From positions 1 through 64,000 of the forward strand of contig CAMPJJ010000001.1 of NCBI GenBank assembly GCA_946886855.1: 64,000 bases of DNA, in the 5' to 3' direction. The position numbers were made by a program, and so were the translations under genes. Source of the stretch: an uncultured Roseateles sp. GTDB lineage: Bacteria > Pseudomonadota > Gammaproteobacteria > Burkholderiales > Burkholderiaceae. The notes beneath the pieces are model-generated. The model made no database searches. It saw only the letters and a program-made list of their open reading frames with translations, and had not been told where the DNA came from. Positions 59,901 to 64,000 of the stretch are shown here, piece after piece (position 1 is the first letter of the stretch; each line of letters begins with the position of its first letter).

Positions 59901-61250
59901 TACCAGCGCGACGTGACGCACGAGGCCAAGGTCCTGCGCGGCGCGATCGCCGTGCGCGAGAAGCTGCCCGAGCTGCCGGCGCAGGGCGTCGTCGCCCGCG
60001 CCACCTTCGACCAGATCAACGCCGACGCCTGGCAGAACGCGCTGCCGGCACTGAGCGGCGCGAAGGAAGGCGCGGCGCTCGACAGCGCGACCGAGGGCAT
60101 GGCCGAGGGCGGGTATGCGCCGTCGCAGCTCACGCTGAAGGCGCAGACGCTGCAGGTCTCGGGCCGCACGCTGAACGCGGTCACGGCCGGCATCTCGCAC
60201 GACGCCGGCGCGGGCTGGCGCGTGTCGATGGACGCGCAGCAGTTGAGCGGCCTCATCGAGGTCCGCGCCGCGAAGCCCAACCAGCCCGGACGCGTGTATG
60301 CGCGGCTGTCGCGCTTGTCCGTGCCCCGCAGCGATGTCGACGGCGTCGAGCAGCTGCTCGAGAAGCAGCCGAAGTCGGTGCCGACGCTGGACATCGTCGT
60401 CGAGGACTTCGAGCTGCGCGGCAAGCGGCTGGGCCGGCTCGAGATCGACGCCCAGCAGCAGAGCGACGCGCGCGACTGGCGCCTCGGCCGGCTCGTGCTC
60501 AAGAGCCCCGACGCGACGCTGAGCGCGTCCGGCAAGTGGGCGCCGGCGCCGGGTCAGGCCTTGCGCCGGACCGAACTCGACTGGAAGCTGGACGTCGCGG
60601 ACGCGGGCAAGCTGCTGGAGCGGCTCGGCCAGGGCCAGGTCTTGCGCGGCGGCAAGGGCGAACTCACCGGACAGGTGGCCTGGCAGGGCTCGCCGCTCTC
60701 GCCGGACTACGCCAGCATGAGCGGCCAGTTGAACGTCGAGATGGAGAAGGGCCAGTTCCTCAAGGCCGAGCCCGGCGTCGGGCGGCTGCTGGGCGTGCTC
60801 AGCCTGCAGTCCATCCCGCGGCGCCTGATGCTGGACTTCCGCGACGTGTTCGCGGAGGGTTTCGCCTTCGACAACGTCACCGGCGACATCAAGATCGGCA
60901 AGGGCGTGGCCCGCAGCGACAACCTGCGCATGAAGGGCCTGCAGGCCGCCGTGCTCATCGAGGGCAACGCCGACCTGGCCGCCGAGACGCAGGACCTGCA
61001 CGTGCTGGTCCTGCCCGAGATCAACGCCGGCGGCGCCGCGCTCGCCTATGCGGCGGTGAACCCGGCCATCGGGCTGGGCGCCTTCCTGGCGCAGTGGCTG
61101 CTGCGCAAGCCGCTCGCCGCCGCCAGCAGCGAGGAATTCCGCGTCACCGGCACCTGGTCCGATCCGCGCATCGAGCAGCTGCCGCGCCGCGCCCAGCCGC
61201 AGGGCAGCTACAACAGCACGGCCACCGCGCAAGGAGAGTCCGCCCCATGA
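56976..61250 (+). CDS. yhdP: YhdP family protein (AsmA-like envelope lipid-transport protein)
   Basis: This very large protein of about 1424 residues has one N-terminal TM (about residues 40-65: ALWLGVASAGVFSLLIAAWLA) and a long periplasmic AsmA/DUF3971 beta-rich rod. The rod ends with an AsmA-like C-terminal domain (GVGRLLGVLSLQSIPRRLMLDFRDVFAEGFAFD, as range, ~residue 1265). YhdP, TamB and YdbH are thought to carry phospholipids to the outer membrane. The open frame starts at 56976 on the CATG shared with glnE. A Met at 57024 leaves more room for a promoter and may be the true start; neither has a clear ribosome site. The stop overlaps the next ATG as ATGA. Confidence 0.92.
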   Translation: MAGMAVLDSATAVHPYMSSSAATSSDSGSVVAKRRWWARCALWLGVASAGVFSLLIAAWLALHWAILPHIDDWRPQLEKQATQALGVPVKIGAISARSSGWIPTLDLRDVRVIDTAGHEALHLPRVSAALSPRSLLVFELRFSQLLLDSPELLLRRDAKGRVFIAGLSVDGPADAQASDDAADWFFEQHEFVILHGRIRWVDELRAAPPLELFDLNLVLRNGLRRHRLRLDATPPAGWGERFTLRGEFTQSLLDRPGAVQRWSGQLFGHLPRTDVSELRRYVDLPFELNEGDGALRAWLDIDRGEPRSLTLDMGLRAVKLRVAPGLPELALARIGGRLVLKQTPASLSLEARQLGFQAGDGLDWPRSDWLLDVKRDPKTGLLTGGDFQAQQLDLTLGSQILARLPLAESQRQLIADMKPGGLLHALQLHWDGPLDAPRSYRAKGQLQGLHLTAAAPESPADPGSAPPTGRPGVSGADLQFDANEQGGTATLAINDGQVTLPGVFEEASVPLKQAQASLRWQAQRPAPPVGGKRAPAPAPVTVPAPVAVPIVAPATGTLAAASVASAASAPAEPRTRWSVQFSGVRIANDDLRAEIDGSWQSGDGKRPHDAGKLDLTGRIDEIRAPRVLRYLPASMGRDARRYVRDAIRDGSVHKIQLRLQGDLLEFPFDAPRSKGQFRVSGQVRNLTLAYVPSHPAEDDHPAFQSPWPVMEQLDTELIFDRASMSLRNARAKLMGVELTNVQGAIPDLYHHAPVLEIDGQARGALADALRYVKSSPVAALTSHVLDNTSATGPMALKLNLRLPLAHIDDTTVKGLVTLTGNDVRLRPDTPLLGQAKALVSFDQKGLQIRGGQARVLGGDASFDGGSQPDGSMRFAASGTVTADALRNAPELGLQQVASVMTGQTAVRFELGVLKGGQTEITVASPMQGIALNLPAPMRKAADEPWPLRIATRAIAAPAGSQREELRVEAGPLQALYQRDVTHEAKVLRGAIAVREKLPELPAQGVVARATFDQINADAWQNALPALSGAKEGAALDSATEGMAEGGYAPSQLTLKAQTLQVSGRTLNAVTAGISHDAGAGWRVSMDAQQLSGLIEVRAAKPNQPGRVYARLSRLSVPRSDVDGVEQLLEKQPKSVPTLDIVVEDFELRGKRLGRLEIDAQQQSDARDWRLGRLVLKSPDATLSASGKWAPAPGQALRRTELDWKLDVADAGKLLERLGQGQVLRGGKGELTGQVAWQGSPLSPDYASMSGQLNVEMEKGQFLKAEPGVGRLLGVLSLQSIPRRLMLDFRDVFAEGFAFDNVTGDIKIGKGVARSDNLRMKGLQAAVLIEGNADLAAETQDLHVLVLPEINAGGAALAYAAVNPAIGLGAFLAQWLLRKPLAAASSEEFRVTGTWSDPRIEQLPRRAQPQGSYNSTATAQGESAP

Positions 61251-62134
61251 GCACGCCATCCCCCACCCCCGGCTCGCCAGGCGCCGCGCCGGTCACCGTC
61301 GCCGCGATCCAGATGGTCTCCACCCCTCGGCTGGAGGAGAACCTCGCACGCGCCCGTCACTGGATCGGCGAGGCCGCCCGGCAAGGCGCCGCGCTGGTGT
61401 CGCTGCCGGAGTACTTCTGCCTGATGGGCCACAAGGACACCGACAAGCTGCCTTTCGCCGAACGGCCCGGAGACTTCGACGCGCCCATCCAGGGCACGCT
61501 CAGCCGCGCGGCGCGTGAGCACGGCGTGTGGATCCTCGGCGGCACGCTGCCGATGGCGATCCCCGGCGCGCCGGTGCCCGCGGAGCGGGTGCGCAACACC
61601 ACCTGCGTCTTCGCGCCGGACGGCTCGCTGAGCGCGCGCTACGACAAGCTCCACCTCTTCTGCTACGACAACGGCCGCGAGCGCTACGACGAGGCCCGCG
61701 TGCTGGAGGCCGGCGAGGCGCCGGTGACGGTGGACGCGGCGATCCCCGGCGGTCCCGCGCTGCGCGTGGGGCTGTCGATCTGCTACGACCTGCGCTTCCC
61801 CGAGCTGTACCGCGCGATGAGCTTCAGCGGCGAGCGCCCGCTCGACCTGATCAGCGTGCCGGCCGCTTTCACCTTCACGACGGGTCAGGCCCATTGGGAG
61901 CTGCTGCTGCGCGCCCGCGCGGTCGAGAACCAGGCCTATGTCATCGCGGCCGCCCAGGGCGGCACGCACGAGAACGGCCGCCGCACCTGGGGCCACAGCA
62001 TGATCGTCGACCCCTGGGGCGAGGTCCTGGCCTGCGTGCCCGAGGGCGAAGGCCTGGCGGTGGCCCGGATCGATCCGGCGCGCATCGCGCAGGTGCGCGA
62101 GCAACTGCCCGCGCTGCAGCACCGGCGGCTCTGA
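61247..62134 (+). CDS. Carbon-nitrogen hydrolase, Nit1/Nit2-type amidase
   Basis: This 295-residue nitrilase-superfamily enzyme has the catalytic triad as Glu in LPEYFC, Lys in YDKLHLF and Cys in SICYDLRFPELYR. Proteins of this group hydrolyse deaminated glutathione or omega-amides such as 2-oxoglutaramate; the GlnE-YhdP-Nit order is common in beta-proteobacteria. The ATG overlaps the yhdP stop (ATGA), and AAGGAGA lies upstream, indicating translational coupling. Confidence 0.92.
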   Translation: MSTPSPTPGSPGAAPVTVAAIQMVSTPRLEENLARARHWIGEAARQGAALVSLPEYFCLMGHKDTDKLPFAERPGDFDAPIQGTLSRAAREHGVWILGGTLPMAIPGAPVPAERVRNTTCVFAPDGSLSARYDKLHLFCYDNGRERYDEARVLEAGEAPVTVDAAIPGGPALRVGLSICYDLRFPELYRAMSFSGERPLDLISVPAAFTFTTGQAHWELLLRARAVENQAYVIAAAQGGTHENGRRTWGHSMIVDPWGEVLACVPEGEGLAVARIDPARIAQVREQLPALQHRRL

Positions 62135-62214
62135 GCCCCGGAGGATCAGCCCCCGACACTGAGCCTCGAAAGCGGTCCACTTCGGGCGATCGGCGCCCGG
62201 CTCGCGCAGGCAAG

Positions 62215-62811
62215 ATGCCCGGCATGATCGACCGTCGCCCCGCTCCCTCCCGTTCCGCGCTGGCCTCGCTGGCCGCCACGGCGTGCGCCTGCGCGCTGCT
62301 GGCGGGATGCGGCACGCCGGCCCGTCCGCTGGAGTCCTCGCTGACCGACATGGAGTCGCTGCAGCTGCGCTCGTGGCTCAGTCCGCAGCTGCGGCGCAAC
62401 ATCGACCTGCTGCCGGTCACCGGCGGCCAGGAGACCTCGCGCTGGTGGGGCACCCGGATCAATGCGATGACGCTGAACCAGACCTACCAGGAGTCGCTGC
62501 GGCGCCTGGGTCTGATGCCCGACGTTCCCGACACCGGCCGCTACCAGTTGCAGGTCGAGGTGCTGGCCTTGGCGCAGCCGAACGTGCCGGTGCTGCCGGA
62601 GGTCGCCCTCTCCGTCCGCTACACCTTGACGGAGCGTGCCGCTGGCGGCGGCAAGGTGCTGTACCAGCGCACGCTGCGCACGACGCAGAAGGCGGGCATC
62701 GACGACAGCCTGAACCCGACCGAGCAACTGCGCATCGCCACGGAATCCGCGTTGCGCAACAACATCGCGGAGCTCATCCGCGAGCTCGCATCGCTCGCGC
62801 TTCCAACCTGA
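62215..62811 (+). CDS. Outer-membrane lipoprotein, unknown function
   Basis: This 198-residue protein has a lipoprotein signal peptide ending in the lipobox LLAGC (Cys about residue 32). The mature domain contains LRSWLSPQLRRNIDLLPVTGG, WWGTRINAMTLNQTYQESLRRLGL and VALSVRYTLTERAAGG. It is not assigned to a named family. An alternative start is the Met three codons downstream. It lies 80 bp past the amidase gene on the same strand, so it may be a fourth gene of the yhdP unit. Confidence 0.85.
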   Translation: MPGMIDRRPAPSRSALASLAATACACALLAGCGTPARPLESSLTDMESLQLRSWLSPQLRRNIDLLPVTGGQETSRWWGTRINAMTLNQTYQESLRRLGLMPDVPDTGRYQLQVEVLALAQPNVPVLPEVALSVRYTLTERAAGGGKVLYQRTLRTTQKAGIDDSLNPTEQLRIATESALRNNIAELIRELASLALPT

Positions 62812-62983
62812 GCACGTGTCCCTTTCCGTTATTTGAATTCAGCAGATTCGCCCCCACGGCATATGCATATAAGCATTGATTGCTTGCCAAATGCCGGGTA
62901 ATCCCTAAGCATCACGGTTTCCGCCCCAAAGAGGCGCACGACGGCAACGGGTGTCACCTGCCGCTAGCGTCCTTCTTCTTCCC
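62812..62983 (+). other. Leader region of the methionine transporter operon
   Basis: This 172-bp AT-richer gap contains ATATGCATAT (dyad) near 62860-62870 and no recognisable SAM riboswitch fold or MetR site. A GTG at 62951 is in frame with the transporter ATPase but would add an atypical N-terminus. Confidence 0.35.
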
Positions 62984-63991
62984 GTGATCGAACTTCAAGA
63001 CCTGCACAAATCGTATGACGTCGAGGGTCGCCGCGTGCCGGCGCTCCAGGGCGTGGACCTGAAGATCGAATCAGGCGAGGTGTTCGGGATCATCGGCGCG
63101 TCCGGGGCGGGCAAGAGCACGCTGTTGCGGGTGATCAACCTGCTGGAGCGTCCAGACAGCGGCCGGGTCGTGGTGGCCGGCCAGGATCTGCAGACACTCG
63201 AGGCTGCCGGCCTTCGCGCCGCCCGGCAGAAGATCGCGATGATCTTCCAGCACTTCAATCTGCTGAGCTCGCGCACCGTGGCGCAGAACGTCGCCTGGCC
63301 GCTGCGCATCGCCGGCTGGGACGCCGCCCGGATCGCCCCGCGCGTGCAGGCGCTGCTGGCGCGGGTCGGTCTGGCCGACCAGGCCGACAAGTACCCCGCG
63401 CAGTTGTCCGGCGGTCAGAAGCAGCGCGTCGGCATCGCCCGGGCGCTGGCGCTGGATCCTCAGGTGCTGCTGTGCGACGAGGCCACCAGCGCGCTCGACC
63501 CCGAGACCACGCGTTCCATCCTGGACCTGCTGGCCGAGCTCAACGACGAACTGAAGCTGACCATCGTCCTGATCACGCACGAGATGGACGTGGTCCGCCG
63601 CGTCTGCGACCGTGTCGCGGTGCTCGAAGCCGGCCGCATCGTCGAGCAGGGTCCGGTGGCGCAGGTTTTCCTGCATCCGCGTTCGGGCACGGCGAAGCGC
63701 TTCGTGCTCGCCGCGGAGCATGTCGATGAAGGCGAGCAGCGCGACGACTACGCGCATGTCGCGGGCAGCCTCTGGCGCCTGACCTTCTTCGGCGAGCGGA
63801 CCTACGAGCCCCTGCTGGGCGAGGTCGCCCGTCACGCGAACCTGGACTTCGGCATCCTGGCCGGGCGCATCGACCGGATCAAGAAGCAACCCTACGGGCA
63901 GTTGACGATCGCCGTCAGCGGCGGCGACCACGCCGCCGCGCGCCAGTTGCTGGCCGAGCGCGGCGTGCAAGTCGAGGAGCTGCGCGCATGA
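62984..63991 (+). CDS. metN: Methionine ABC transporter ATP-binding protein
   Basis: This 335-residue ATPase of the D/L-methionine importer has Walker [13 protein letters not shown] (about residue 38), signature [20 protein letters not shown] (in part), Walker [16 protein letters not shown] and H-loop LITHEMDVV. The C-terminal NIL regulatory domain (about 260-335: [17 protein letters not shown] to ERGVQVEEL) binds methionine and closes the transporter by trans-inhibition. The GTG at 62984 gives the standard N-terminus [11 protein letters not shown]. The stop codon overlaps the next ATG (ATGA), consistent with metNI order. Confidence 0.94.
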   Translation: MIELQDLHKSYDVEGRRVPALQGVDLKIESGEVFGIIGASGAGKSTLLRVINLLERPDSGRVVVAGQDLQTLEAAGLRAARQKIAMIFQHFNLLSSRTVAQNVAWPLRIAGWDAARIAPRVQALLARVGLADQADKYPAQLSGGQKQRVGIARALALDPQVLLCDEATSALDPETTRSILDLLAELNDELKLTIVLITHEMDVVRRVCDRVAVLEAGRIVEQGPVAQVFLHPRSGTAKRFVLAAEHVDEGEQRDDYAHVAGSLWRLTFFGERTYEPLLGEVARHANLDFGILAGRIDRIKKQPYGQLTIAVSGGDHAAARQLLAERGVQVEELRA

Positions 63992-64000
63992 GCCTGGCCG
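63988..64000 (+). CDS. metI: Start of methionine ABC transporter permease (partial)
   Basis: The ATG overlaps the metN stop as ATGA; only the first four codons (MSLA) are inside the window. Identity is inferred from the conserved metNI gene order. Confidence 0.55.

Noticed and set aside
56994..61259. 1421-codon open minus-strand frame opposite yhdP
   Set aside because: It has shadow composition (Arg/Ala/Gln/Leu/Val), no motifs and lies fully antisense to a recognised gene.
62812..62983. SAM riboswitch upstream of metN
   Set aside because: I see no S-box, SAM-II or SAM-V core pattern and the leader is too short for several classes.

Overview
The window is high-GC DNA (visibly close to 70 % G+C) with dense coding on both strands. 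It contains no rRNA, IS element, integrase, phage gene or CRISPR array. The organism is most likely a betaproteobacterium of the order Burkholderiales, in the Roseateles/Mitsuaria/Rubrivivax neighbourhood. Pointers are a Burkholderia-type trimeric porin, a DUF1840 protein, a PcaR-type regulator, back-to-back glnE and yhdP followed by a Nit-type amidase, and NnrU. This placement is inferred from gene content and style, not from a marker tree.

Layout. 0-7 kb: porin, sterol-desaturase-like membrane hydroxylase, histidine phosphatase, DUF1840 protein, and a translationally coupled c-di-GMP pair (HD-GYP then PAS-GGDEF-EAL). 7-12.3 kb: aromatic acid/acyl-CoA catabolism (PcaF-type thiolase and PcaR-type regulator facing a PaaH-type dehydrogenase and an enoyl-CoA hydratase, with a very strong palindrome between them). 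12.4-16.6 kb: LysR regulator, DMT exporter, secreted M13 metallopeptidase. 16.7-27.9 kb: a glycoside locus with TonB receptor, ABC binding protein, two permeases, GH1 beta-glucosidase and glucokinase in one direction, a flavin-dependent (tryptophan-type) halogenase in the other, and a LacI regulator. Two LacI-like operators lie between the divergent promoters. 28.1 kb: tRNA-Leu(CAG).

28.3-34.3 kb: a lysine-catabolic operon (lysine 6-dehydrogenase-like, aminoadipate-semialdehyde dehydrogenase, DUF1338 2-oxoadipate dioxygenase/decarboxylase, FAD D-2-hydroxyglutarate dehydrogenase) with a divergent Lrp/AsnC regulator. Together they convert L-lysine to 2-oxoglutarate, apart from the transaminase step. 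34.4-35.5 kb: two tiny membrane proteins and NnrU behind a consensus sigma-54 promoter. 35.5-37.7 kb: a YtrA-type GntR/ABC operon. 38.0-39.9 kb: a small, less GC-rich accessory patch holding an exported small protein, a decayed ADP-ribosylglycohydrolase pseudogene, an immunity-like orphan and a small membrane protein.

39.9-46.3 kb: redox enzymes with their regulators (AKR/NTF2-like with AraC; SDR/quinone reductase with LysR) and an exported methyltransferase. 46.3-50.2 kb: beta-propeller sensor kinase and LuxR-type response regulator, divergent. 50.3-52.2 kb: an unusual repeat protein (about nine 12-residue Pro/Ser/Lys repeats, an Asn/Thr/Ala tract and a helical C-terminal domain) that I cannot assign and that looks like a secreted effector. 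52.6-64 kb: housekeeping genes (DMT exporter, rhombosortase, GlnE, YhdP, Nit amidase, lipoprotein, MetN and the first codons of MetI).

The most promising material for something undescribed is the repeat protein at 50.3-52.2 kb. Next are the sigma-54-driven microprotein/NnrU operon and the halogenase embedded in a hybrid TonB/ABC glycoside locus.
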